In this document: positions 24,541 to 35,963 of the stretch, in pieces
Numbering within the stretch: position 1 is the first letter of the stretch
How the letters are laid out: each line of letters opens with the position of its first letter
Assembly: GCF_964355755.1 (NCBI RefSeq)
Contig: NC_092670.1
Location: forward strand, 31,791,795-31,855,794
DNA length: 64,000 nucleotides
DNA from: Antedon mediterranea
Taxonomy: Eukaryota > Echinodermata > Crinoidea > Comatulida > Antedonidae
Direction of reading: 5' to 3'
Notes under the pieces: generated by a model
Database searches by the model: none
Told to the model about the DNA's origin: nothing
Seen by the model: the letters and a program-made list of their open reading frames with translations, nothing else
Translations under genes and position numbers: made by a program

Positions 24541-25018
24541 TAAGTACGAGACTATTTTAGATGCCATTCAATACAATTTGTTGACAGAGGTAAAACGTGC
24601 TGTCGTTTGATCAGGATCATTTTTTTATATTCATTCAGGTAGGTATATGTTACATTTTAATTAGGTAAACAGTATTACTTTTGTTTATGATGTTAATGTA
24701 CATGTTGCTGCATGCTTTAATACTAAGCCTCTGTTTCCTACCTTTACACATAAAACCGAACGTCCATGCATTTCCGGTGGCATGTTATTAAACAATTTAC
24801 ATTTTTGTCGTGATTATTTCACTTTAAATATACTCGTATTTTATCGTTTTAAATTAATGTAAACTTCAAAAATCTTCCACTAATTTAATGTTATACACTA
24901 CAGAAAATGTTAGTATACTTAGTCCCAAAAAAAAATATTTGTGTGTGATGCTGGGTTCGGGTTGCAAAAAGTAGATATAACCTAGAACAATTCGAGGCGA
25001 CGGTGCATTTCTTTTCAG

Positions 25019-26604
25019 GGTGTCCAACTGGATGGCATTACAATGCTGTATTTTCAAAATGCTACTGGGTCACCGACACATTGGGTAGCTGGGATTCTGC
25101 AAGAGATATATGCCGCCAGAATGTTGGTGATTTGGTTGAAATTTATAGTGAAGAAGAAAACTCGTGGATACTTAACCGATTTATAGAAGATATCACATCA
25201 TATGGAGCTTGGATTGGCTACCATGATAAAGACATAGAAAACCAGTTTCAGTGGGTGTCAGGGAGGAATGCAAACTACACAAGTAGGCCTAAATGCTTTG
25301 ATACTTCTACATTTTGTAAATACGAAGATATTTTAGTAGATTGATTACCCAGTAAATGATAGAATATACGACTGTATCGATAACGATACTAAATGTGTTA
25401 TTGCTAATGAATCATGTTCGAGAGTGGAATCTTTTTTAATGTTTTATAACACTGTACGTAAGTAAACTATTATACAATTTTCTCTGTCGAATAGAAACAG
25501 AGACACAGTTTATCATTTTACTAAATCTTATATATGTTTTGATGTTATAGATTTCGGAATAAATAACTTTTTATACCTACCTGTTTGTATGTAAAGGGAT
25601 TTAATACGGACTAATGATTTGAGAAATTCGTATTCCAATAATAATGGATGAGACGGTTATGCGAGTATCGCTCTACCATTTTAAGGATCGCAACTATTCA
25701 TATTTAGACATTATGTCGCACACGTTTAACTTTGCTATATTTATTAGATTTGTTTACGGATTCTCACTAAGAAGCCCATGTAATTAGCTGTAAGGCTACC
25801 GCTCAAGACTATAAATCAAAATCACACTGGATATCATCGAGTTATAATACAATTCTATAATTTTTGGATCAATATTAAATGTACGTTATTTCGGTGATTG
25901 ATAGAACGTACTTTTAACCGCGGATAAAGAAAACAAATCATACCAACACTATAACCCCATAGAGAGGCGCTAACCATCACCAGAACCCCTTACATTAGTC
26001 TGTGGTATTTATGTATCTATCTGTAATTCCTTAGATGTTCATAATACCGATAGAAAATATTTGGCCCTGTTCTAATTCGTTTTGTTTAGATTGGGATCCT
26101 GTTGAACCCAACAACAACGGAAATGAAGATTGTGCTATACTGATTAAACCTCCGAAAGGTACTTGGGGTGATAAACGGTGTGCAAGTAAGATGTTTGTAG
26201 CTATATGTGAAAAGTGTAAGTGATAATATATTGCATTTAGTAGATTCACATCACATTGATAAAACAATATTTTATATCAGTTTTGCTAACTATGATATTA
26301 TCAATAATTTTCTCAAGATATTGACAAACCAAATATGATGTGTCCGTCTAATGAGACCATAGACATTGATTTAGGCACGGCGTCTGTGAATGTAAATTAT
26401 TCAGTGACGGTAGCGAAGGCCTTTGTTAACTTTGTTACAATTGTACCGAACCCTGTCAACATATTTCCTGGTGTTCTAGATATTGGAAAACATCATTTTC
26501 ATTTTGATGTTTACGATCATTACGATAATTATATAACGTCTTTTAATTATGCATTCAATTTGTTTCCTTATTATTCAATTAATTCTTTAAATTATAAACT
26601 TTAA
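25019..26604 (+). pseudogene. Truncated CTLD-HYR paralogue lacking a leader exon
   Basis: Exons 25,019-25,282, 26,090-26,215 and 26,318-26,604 match exons 2-4 of the copy A gene, with GT/AG sites and phase 1 junctions kept. The frame is open for 225 residues to a new stop at 26,604. The CTLD keeps CPTGWHY, WIGYHD, EPN, EDC and ICEK, but the binding loop is four codons shorter in total and reads EPNNNGNEDC with WGDKRC. The HYR domain breaks off after YITS and continues as a 19-residue non-homologous tail. The signal-peptide exon is deleted. Without a leader it is probably a pseudogene, unless an exon elsewhere supplies one. Confidence 0.7.
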
Positions 26605-27644
26605 TTACGTTAACAATTAATATTTGAGGGTAGACGTATCTTAGTGCACATACAAAAATGTGTGAATTTATTTATCGTAACATTATTAAAGTCAATTTTC
26701 AAATTATATTGGTTGAACATTATGTCTCTGTAATTGCAAATACGCTCTGAATATAATGTACTTTGTAATACGAATATAATAGGCTATAAGTCTTAACAAG
26801 AACTATTGTTTCTTTAATATAAATTGTACATTCCTACACGTGTAACATTTTAGGGTATTTCTTTTTGATTAATTAGTAATTAACGATAGCAATATCAAAT
26901 TGAACCATAAACAATGATCATACGACAATGCTATGAACTTATGTTTTGTACCATACGTAGTTAATCAATGTAAATATTGAATGTAATGAATTAGCACAAA
27001 TATAATTACATTTACATAGTACCTTGTATTCCGTAAAATATATGTGCTTTAGACTTTGTAAACAATTGTAACCAACACTCGACCCTGAAATAGATACAAT
27101 ATTTCATATAATGCGGTACAATTTATAATAGGCCTAATTAATATATTAAGTTTAATAATACAATATAATAAAAAGGTAATACTCTCCAAGGCTAAAATAA
27201 AAAGTCATTGAAAACGCATAAGCCTACCAAACGAATAATACCGTACGGTACTTATAATGTACTGTATTATAATACGCGTACGATGTTGGATGTGTATTCT
27301 TGTTTGAAATTAATATTTGTTATCATTATGAGAGTAAGAATATAAAGTGCATGTATTGTGGGATGATAATGGACATATACATGTACAATCAGACAATACT
27401 TAACCAATCATCACTATTTTTGAAAATAGACAATTGGAACATAATTAAATATTGATGCAAGTTGATTACCATTTCATATGATGTATTTATTTCCAAATAA
27501 TATTGTGACCTTTCTTGTTACTACGTTACAACTATAAATCCATCTATTACGACATTTAATATGTTTTTCTTGTATACATATTTTGTGTGCAAGATAATGT
27601 CCACGAGGCTTTTGTTTGTTCATTCATTTTTAAATTGTCTCATG

Positions 27645-28490
27645 TAATTCGAGGACCCGCATTAAACCTTTTTAAAAGCCATCTCACTAACCGCTCCCAA
27701 TGCACTAGATATAACTCTATTTCCAATGTTTGTCCTATCACCTGTGGTGACCCCCAAGGCTCCTTACTTGGCCTACTTCTGTCCACCATTTACACAATGA
27801 TGTCCACCGAGCCCCAAACTTGCTTAACATTTTATTTATGCAGATGATACTACAGTTGTTCATGCTAACAAAAATATTAAAACTCTTTTTGACACCTTTA
27901 ATACCAATGTTATCACCTTGTACCAGTACTTTGCTGCTAACAAACATAACAAATGTATAGCTACTTTTTGGAACCCCACAATTCACCACTTAAAATCTTT
28001 ATTGGCAATCATGAAATGCCACCAGTAAAGACTATTAGATTTCTTGGCGTTACCATTGACAACATCCTCTCATGAAAAATCCATATCCAAGAAACTGACA
28101 ACAAAGTGTCCAAGAACCTTATCGAAAGACAAACCATGGTTCAGAAATGGAATAATGAAAGAACATACTTATTTTCTATGCAAAAATCACAAGATAGATA
28201 GATCTAAAGCATAACATCTAAAGGCAAACCTAGAAATAATCTTCCTCACTGACAACAAATATAGATAAAGTTTATTCACGCCTGACATTTTATTTTATTA
28301 ACGGTAGCCAAGACATATATACAAAAGGAATCCCAGTGTCGAATATCAACTGTTACAAGCAGATTCACTAAGATGGAAGTTTCGATCCACGATGATCCAT
28401 CAAAGAACCTGCAAGATCTTCAACGCAAGATGTGAGTTTTTAGACCTATGCTTTTTGTATTATTATGTTTTTGGAACGTTTTACCTGACA
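27645..28490 (+). pseudogene. Degenerate non-LTR reverse transcriptase fragment (copy B)
   Basis: Same fragment as at 11,570, with PQGSLLG followed in another frame by YADDTTVVHANKNIKTLFDT. It retains a few codons (HAN) lost in copy A. Stops and frameshifts are shared, so decay began before the duplication. Confidence 0.75.
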
Positions 28491-28580
28491 GTTACCCAGC
28501 CCGATCGAACGCTTCTCAACCCGGTAAAATCCGCCAGGGGGGTATTCCGCCCCCCTGCCCCCGCCTGTTACGCCACTGGT
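28490..28580. mobile_element. GC-rich transposon end fragment
   Basis: About 80 bp of strikingly GC-rich DNA (CCGCCAGGGGGGTATTCCGC, then TTACGCCACTGG) in an AT-rich setting. The minus strand starts CCAGTGGCGTAACAGG, like the CAGTGGCGTA ends of many hAT-type elements. It stands where copy A has 1.6 kb of other sequence. Confidence 0.4.
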
Positions 28581-29179
28581 TGATTCGACGCTGATTTATC
28601 TAGCAAGCAAAAATCGACTCCTTGAAAATATTAGATTTTGAATAAATAAATAAATAAAAATAGAATAAATAAATACATTTATTTTCTTTTTTCTTTTTTT
28701 TTCTCTTTCAATGTAAGCAAAAATACAAATTTAAATATAAATAATAAAGAGGCAAAACTCAAGAAGTAACAAAATGTGAAGGTCTCCCTAAAAAAAAATA
28801 AATGTGACGGCAAACAAGCTAAGATATTGATATTTGTTTTAACACACAGAAACAAAAGAAAACAGTAAAGCACAAAAAGGCCATATACATGGCTGCAGAC
28901 GCCTGCTCAAGTTAGTATTTACCGACCAACCGACCGACCAACCGACCGACATAGTGACAAGATGATTATTACCATGGAAGCACAGAAAACCAAAACAAAT
29001 GTGTTTATTCTGTTTTACTTTTTTTGCGATGTTTTCAGTGAAGTATAGAGTATTGTATATCCAAACAAAAGATAATTAGGCTGTGGTGTGAGAATAAAAT
29101 CGAAAGAAAGTTTGCATTCTGTAAGTTTGTGCTTAATCCCTCATCTGAATAACGAGACAAATCACTTTGGATGAGACAA

Positions 29180-29440
29180 GATCTTTCTTTCTCTTTCTTC
29201 CAAATTTTTATTTTGTTGTTCCTTCATTCTTTTCTTTCATTATTTTGTTTTCTTTCATTATTTTTTTTCATCATTTTGCTTTCTTTCATTATTTTTTTTC
29301 TTTCATTATTTTCTTTCTTTCTGTTTTCTTTCTTTATTCTTTCCCTTTTTCTTTCTTTCATTATTTCAATTTATTTGTTTTCTTTCATTTATTTCTTTCT
29401 TTCTCTTCTTTTTCCATTCTTTCATTTCCTTTAATTTATA
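29180..29440. repeat. Pyrimidine-rich tract (copy B)
   Basis: Shorter counterpart of 16,095-16,450, made of TTTCTTTCATTATTTT-like units. Confidence 0.85.
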
Positions 29441-29579
29441 TCTTAGTAATCGACACACGTGGTTCAATATACATGACAGCGATGTTTTTAGATTTAGATA
29501 GATATTTCTCATGGAAGATGGAAAGAATAACCGTTTACCATGATAACAATCTTGTTTAAATCTTTAGTAATTTAACTAC

Positions 29580-29799
<220 letters not shown>

Positions 29800-30104
29800 G
29801 CCTAATAGACTAAACATACAGTATGTTCGTATTTTCAAAGAAGAATAAGAAACTTGGTTTTACACTCTATAATGATAATGATATCATGATTATGGATACT
29901 ATTTATCAATGTAAATAATATGTATATAATCTAAAACGTTTTCTCCTCATTATAAAGACAAGTGTGGTTTTATGTCGGAATGCCTTTATTAATATTACGT
30001 TCAAATCACTTTTGATCAGAACTAGTGGTTTTCACTATTAAACAGAATCGCTAACCTACCTTAGATCATTTTTTGCAATGTTATCAAATGGATTTATATT
30101 TCCA

Positions 30105-30505
30105 GCACTGTTTCAACTGAATTTTATCACTGTTTTAACTGAATTTTATCACTGTTTCAACTGAATTTTATCACTGTTTTAACTGAATTCTATCACTGTT
30201 TTAACTGAATTTTATCACTGTTTTAACTGAATTTTATCACTGTTTTAACTGAATTTTATCACTGTTTCAACTGAATTTTATCACTGTTTTAACTGAATTT
30301 TATCACTGTTTTAACTGAATTCTATCACTGTTTTAAATGAATTTTATCACTGTTTTAACTGAATTTTATCACTGTTTCAACTGAATTTTATCACTGTTTT
30401 AACTGAATTTTATCACTGTTTTAACTGAATTTTATCACTGTTTTAACTGAATTTTATCACTGTTTTAACTGAATTTTATCACTGTTTTAACTGAATTTTA
30501 TAAGG
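30105..30505. repeat. 22-bp minisatellite (copy B)
   Basis: About 18 units of ACTGTTTTAACTGAATTTTA-type repeat with few substitutions, followed by the same GGGAAAGTGAATTTCACTATTC segment as in copy A. Confidence 0.9.
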
Positions 30506-30566
30506 GAAAGTGAATTTCACTATTCCCTGATTTTATCAATATTACAACTGATATCTATTACTGTTT

Positions 30567-32600
30567 TTCTGACTCAGAATTTTCCGCTGAACTAGAAAAA
30601 CTTTGGTGCCATTTTCTCGACCATGGCAAGTGACCGCCATTTAACAAAAATGATAATTTAATCATTTATTTCCATTTACACCAATACCCCAAAATGCATA
30701 GCAACAGAGATAATCGCAATTACATATGTCATGTGATCAAAATGAGGTCAAATGTCAAATTTCGACAACCTATAAATACCATTGTGTTTGGTATCGACGG
30801 AGAGCTTTTTTTATACTTAGTACAGCTGTACATATAGTTTCTACATTCATCAGACCATTTTCTAGAAATTTTAAATTTTGTCTATAAATAATATAGCTAA
30901 CACATTATTTCAAGTTTAAAATAAGTGAGTTTATTACTGTAACGATGTGTTAAAGCCCTACGACCTACGTTTTTTTCGACCTAATATAAGGTCACAAACT
31001 ACATTTTATGTTAAAATAAATACTATATGATCCTATTTCGATAACTTTTTTCGTCTTTAAACTGTTAAAAATGTGAAAAATAAGTTGATTCTAATAATTT
31101 AATCAGCCCGCTATAAATCCCACAAGGCATCGCGCGCGGATTAATATTTTCATGTTGATATGGCCAATGCACGGCCAGTTTCATTCAATTTTACAAACAA
31201 CAGACAAAAATGAAAACAAAACAAGTACAAGAAATCAATATTAACTGAATGAACTGAGGTAACCCAAGAAAGTTTGAAATGTGAAATAATATACCTCTGG
31301 TTCTTATAGGTACCCATATGGGCTTGTTCTGGGTTCCTTGTGGGATCTATGCGAGCCCTGTGTGGACAAATGGGCAATGGAGAATTCTATCATTAGCCCA
31401 TATTGGATTGTAGGAGCTCAGTCCTTAAAGTACCTATACGGGTTATGAGCTCTAATTAAAATTGACACCTTAATAAAGACATATGCTTAACATAAGTTAA
31501 ATAGTTTATTCTGAAAAAACTATAGAATAAATAAATACAAATCAAACAGAGGCCTACTTAACATTTCTTATTATTATTATTGAGCTGTTTTAGTATGTAT
31601 TAAGTAATAGGGAATAGGCCTATTAGAAAGAATTTGTTCAGACGAATGCATATTTTGTGTTTTCCTGTTTTTTGCTGAGCTAACCGCCTCTCTGTCTCCA
31701 CAATCATCTTTTAGTCTTCTTGCTCCAAACAGCGGCTAAAAAACAAAACAAACAAGCACGAATGTGCGATACCCGGGGTACAGCAAAAGAAGCTGTAAGA
31801 CGGGATGTAACGTCACATACACATCAATAACCTCGCTACAAAATACGGCTATATTCCGAAAAATTACGTCACATAACCGGAAATGGCATAATTACGGTAA
31901 ATTATGAAATCTCAAAGTGATTTTTTGCTATTTCCGGGAGCAGAAGTGACGTCACAATATCATATTATTCTTATTCTCCAAGTCACGACCTTTGAAATGA
32001 CACCAAACACGGCTATATTACGACGAAAATCGTTTGGCACCAAGGTACCATCTTCGAGACGTCATATGGCTGCATCCGGTTTGAAATTTAAAAAATCCGG
32101 CTCTATAGCTTTGAGGACGTGTCCCTGTAGTATACCCATGCCCAATCCCAGCTCAATACTACAACAAATAAGGGAGGAGTAGTACTTTATAAATCGCAAT
32201 TTTTTCGATTGTTACCCTGTTTATGACGTCATAATTCTGCATCCGGTTGAAGTACGCGCATTTTCTCTCTATAGCAATTGTTCACTTATTACCCTAATAT
32301 ATGCACGCCATGTTTCAGAGCCGTCAGACGACGCGTAAGGAACTGGTAAGACTTGAAAGTTGGCTCAATAGTGTCCATATGGAGGAAATGGAAGAGAAGA
32401 TGAGCGAGTCCTAGACTCGGGTAGGCCTACCCCGAGTAAAAAGACATTAGATTTTAGCACCATCCATTAAGTCTTAGTCAAGCTAGTATGTTGGAGTCAG
32501 ACAATTTAGTAATAGTAGGGTCGTATACATCCTCAGTTATTAAAATGTCTTTGAGGTAGTATGTCGAAGCATAGAGAGCAACCGTGAAATAAGGAGCAAT
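30567..32600. other. Intergenic, with TGACGTCA-containing repeats
   Basis: No supported gene. Around 31,800-32,290 are diverged repeats with GGCTATATTMCGAMRAAAA and CATCCGGTT blocks, and TGACGTCA sites at about 31,947 and 32,223. They resemble transposon DNA. A small ORF at 32,310 is listed separately. The stretch at about 31,310-31,375 reads FWVPCGIYASPVWTNGQW on the + strand without any wider support. Confidence 0.4.
32310..32414 (+). CDS. Small ORF, 34 aa, uncertain
   Basis: It encodes a charged peptide ending RLESWLNSVHMEEMEEKMSE(S), more protein-like than its AT-rich surroundings. An acceptor-like TTTCAG (32,313-32,318) and a donor-like GTAAGA (32,346) fall within it, so it might instead hold part of a spliced exon. 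No family recognised; may be a transposon relic. Confidence 0.2.
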   Translation: MFQSRQTTRKELVRLESWLNSVHMEEMEEKMSES

Positions 32601-32604
32601 TTCT

Positions 32605-34170
32605 ATCTATATATCGTTGAGTATTGTCGACTTTTAAGCGACAGTACGACTGTATGGATTTGGATTTCCAAGGCGTAACATCCGCCGATCTTGGAATTTA
32701 CAGAATTTTATTTTAAATTTCTTATCATGAGTAATGATACAAATCTCATTAATATTTATATTCTTTTTTTATATTCTCATGCAATAATACCAACTATATT
32801 ATTTTCTTAACATGCACTGCACATAATTTTAGAGAATAATAAGCCAGACCACTTATACACATCTTTAAAACAAAGTGAATGTAGGCCTATTGAAATATAT
32901 TTTATCAGATGACACCAAATGCATACAAATGAAACATTTGCTCTGGATAAATACAATCATTAAAACTTCATAGAATTGCCCGCACTCTGGTGCCGTACTC
33001 TTGGTAAAACATTGGTACCCCATTGGAGTGTGGGTAAAACGAAACAATAAACTCTCGTTTTTTTCTTTCTTTTTTAAAGGATAATGTTCCAAGGGAAACG
33101 AATATTATTTAGTTTTATGTTCAGGTACAGGCATGAATTTTAAATTTAATATCTGGTTAATTGTACATACATCAAATGTGTGTACTACAGAAATCATGAC
33201 GATCGAAAATACATGAATTTCTCAAAAATTTGACAAAATTCTGCTATAAAAACCTGAAAGGTGACACTGAAGGACAAAATCAGATGACAAATGCCATCTG
33301 ATGAACTTTTATTTCAGATTTTGTTGTTGTTCTTGCTTGACACATCGATGCGGTACTCTTGGTAAAACAGTGGTACCCCATTTATCCCATTTATACGTGT
33401 TCGGTTGGATTAAAACACAAATGAAGGTTCAACTCTCTTATTGTTATCTTACAAAAACAAATGAATACAGATTTTTTCTTGGGTGGATCAATAATTTTTT
33501 CCAAGCAGAAGTTCTATAATTTGAATCGGTTCTTCCGTCCGTACATTCTCACTTTATTTCATTTATCAACACAGCGAATAAGAATAAGAGTCGGCGAGGG
33601 ACTATTGAAAAGGTGTAATTTTAAATGATTTGTCTTTCTCCCTAAATGTATCGTTGAGTATGACTGACTTTTAAGCCACAGTACGACTGTTTGGAAGTCT
33701 ACTACACGAACATACAAATTAATCGTTTTGGCTTTTCAAGGCATAACATCCGGCGATTTGGGAATTTACAGAATTTTATTTTCATTTATGACGTTTGTTG
33801 AGTAATAATACAAATCTCATTAATATTTATGTTCTTTTTAAAAATGTTTATGGAATAAAATCAATAGTATACTTTACATTTTTCTAAACATTAAACCTAA
33901 TGTTTATATTATAAGGTTTAACACATGCCTAACAAAAAACGCCTATCTTTAATTTTAAACCAAGTTATTCGTATATTGAAAAACAATATGACACCAAATT
34001 CATGTAAATTTAACATTAATTGTGGATAAATACAAATACTCTAAGTATTTAGAACTGCCTGGCACTTTGGTGCGGTATTCTTGGTAAAACATTGGTACCC
34101 CATTGGAGTGTTAGGTAATAAAAACGAAACAAAAAACCCTGTTTTTTACTTATAAGGATGATGTTAACAG
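32605..34170. repeat. Direct repeat pair of about 0.5 kb, 1.05 kb apart
   Basis: The segments 32,610-33,115 and 33,650-34,165 align: TCGTTGAGTAT, ACAGTACGACTGT, AACATCCG, GGAATTTACAGAATTTTATT, ACAAATCTCATTAATATTTA, and TCTTGGTAAAACATTGGTAC with CCCCATTGGAGTG. Partial copies of the last block occur at about 33,350 and 35,480. It looks like an old dispersed repeat; no coding is seen. Confidence 0.6.
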
Positions 34171-34700
34171 GATAAACGAATTTCCATTTTAATTAGTAGG
34201 CCTATTATTCTACTTTCAGTCTAAAACTACCGGTGATATAGGCCTATTGAAAATAATTAATGAAACGATAAAGATGCAACATACACGAGACAATATACCT
34301 GTATTTTAATTAATGTATGCATTTCTCAGTGTAGTTATATAGGTGATAGATAATGATATTTGAATTAATATTTAAACGGCAACAATGAAAATAGAATGCA
34401 TCAATTTAATAAAGAATGTCCTTTCATTATATTTTCATTATAGCAAATGAAATAAAAATATCAGTAAGCCTAAACAATACGAGATCGTTAGTCATTTCAT
34501 GCCTGTTTAAGGAATGATCAATTAATAAATCTAGTCAATGATGAACTTTCTCTTTTAAAAAGGCAAAAGCCATTTTTCTTTGGTTCTAGGCCTAATTGAT
34601 ACAGCCAACGTTTTTCGAATCAGAAGTAGGCCTAAAATGCTGTGAACATTTTTAGCTAGCAAGCTTTTCGATAGATTTGACTACTGTACCCCTAATCCTT
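34170..34700. other. AT-rich intergenic DNA
   Basis: No gene, repeat family or regulatory motif that I can support. Confidence 0.5.
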
Positions 34701-35038
34701 GTTTATGTATCGTCCCCCAAAAACATGAAAAATAAAGATTAAATAAATCAGACTGATGTTATTTTGTAGTTTTAATAAAGTTAATCACTTTCGAAAACAA
34801 ATTAATATTTTCACTTATAAAATCACAAAATAAATGAATATTTCAAAATTCAAAAAAATTCAACCAAAAAACCATTGGCTGACAGCCAATTGACTATTTT
34901 TTGCTTTAGTTTAAAATTTTTTTCAGGTAAATAATGATTTTTTTCAATTCAATTATTGGTCAAAGTGAATAACTATTATGTGACATTAAAATCAACAACA
35001 AAAAAATCGTAAAAAAATATTTGTCGGTATATCTTTAA
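34701..35038 (+). mobile_element. MITE, AAGATGTATTGTCCCCC family, copy 3
   Basis: The ends are diverged (TTTATGTATCGTCCCCC on the left, GTCGGTATATCTTTAA on the right). The interior matches the family, including the hairpin CCATTGGCTGACAGCCAAT. Confidence 0.6.
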
Positions 35039-35813
35039 TTTACTTTAAAAATGGCTAGAGAGTTGCAACTTCCGCCAGAATTAAAAGAGGAAAACAGATC
35101 AAGCATCAAGAAATAATAAATATATGATACATAGTAAATAATCCCTCATATCATTACGGATCATATTACGGTGGACTATTGTATGTATACTATATTATTT
35201 TTTTAGATCACGTTGCTGAATATCCTTCAGGAAGTTATCATCATAAAAATTAATGTGAATCTTCTTTTTTCTTCCTAATTAAAAAAAAAAATTATTTCCG
35301 CATTATAAAGGTTTATTTTAATTTCGGTACAATATTAAGAGATAGGCGGCACTTCAATACAAACAAAATAAACTAAAATATTGTATCCGAAATGACATTA
35401 TGACACTGTTACCATGTGATTTAAATAATTTCTGTATATAAATAAGCTTACTAAAACTGTGCATATTGACACTTCAGTGCGGTACTAGGTAGAAGTACGG
35501 TACCCTATTAAACTGCAGTGTTTCTTGTGTACTCAGAGCGGTTGTTTGAAAGAATAAACAGCCACAAGTTGCGTAACCTATACCATGGTTAAGCAGCATG
35601 CAGTAGCAGGCTTACAAGAATAGGCATGCTGCTACATCTGTAATTCTTACAACGCTAGGTCTTACAACGGTAGGTCTACCATTTTTAATTTCTTGAAAAA
35701 CATTTGTTGCCAATTTTTAAAAAAATGGCAGAACTGATTTTCTAAAGATTATAAATAATAATAATAATAAACAGTATAATATAGCGCCTAATGGATCACT
35801 GACCCCTCTATTA

Positions 35814-35963
35814 TCACTTTTTAATTAATAAAATAAAGTAAATTCATTTCATTTTTCTCTGATACATATCATAATAGGTCTAATGTAAAGACATTAGACC
35901 TATTATGATATGTATCAGAGAAAAATGAAATGAATTTACTTTATTTTATTAATTAAAAAGTGA
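35814..35963. repeat. Perfect 73-bp inverted repeat with 4-bp spacer
   Basis: The arms 35,814-35,886 and 35,891-35,963 are exact reverse complements by my base-by-base comparison, separated by AAAG. It could form a long cruciform or hairpin RNA. No transposon ends or target duplication are obvious. Confidence 0.9.

Noticed and set aside
24494-24560. Possible replacement leader exon for lectin copy B (short hydrophobic ATG frame)
   Set aside because: The hydrophobic core is very short and the donor (GTACGA) is weak; a signal peptide is not convincing.
30105-30505. Regular 22-bp repeats resembling a CRISPR array
   Set aside because: There are no unique spacers; units are contiguous and the DNA is animal, so it is a minisatellite.
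31904-32182. 92-codon ORF
   Set aside because: It overlaps diverged non-coding repeats with TGACGTCA and CATCCGGTT blocks and has no domain.
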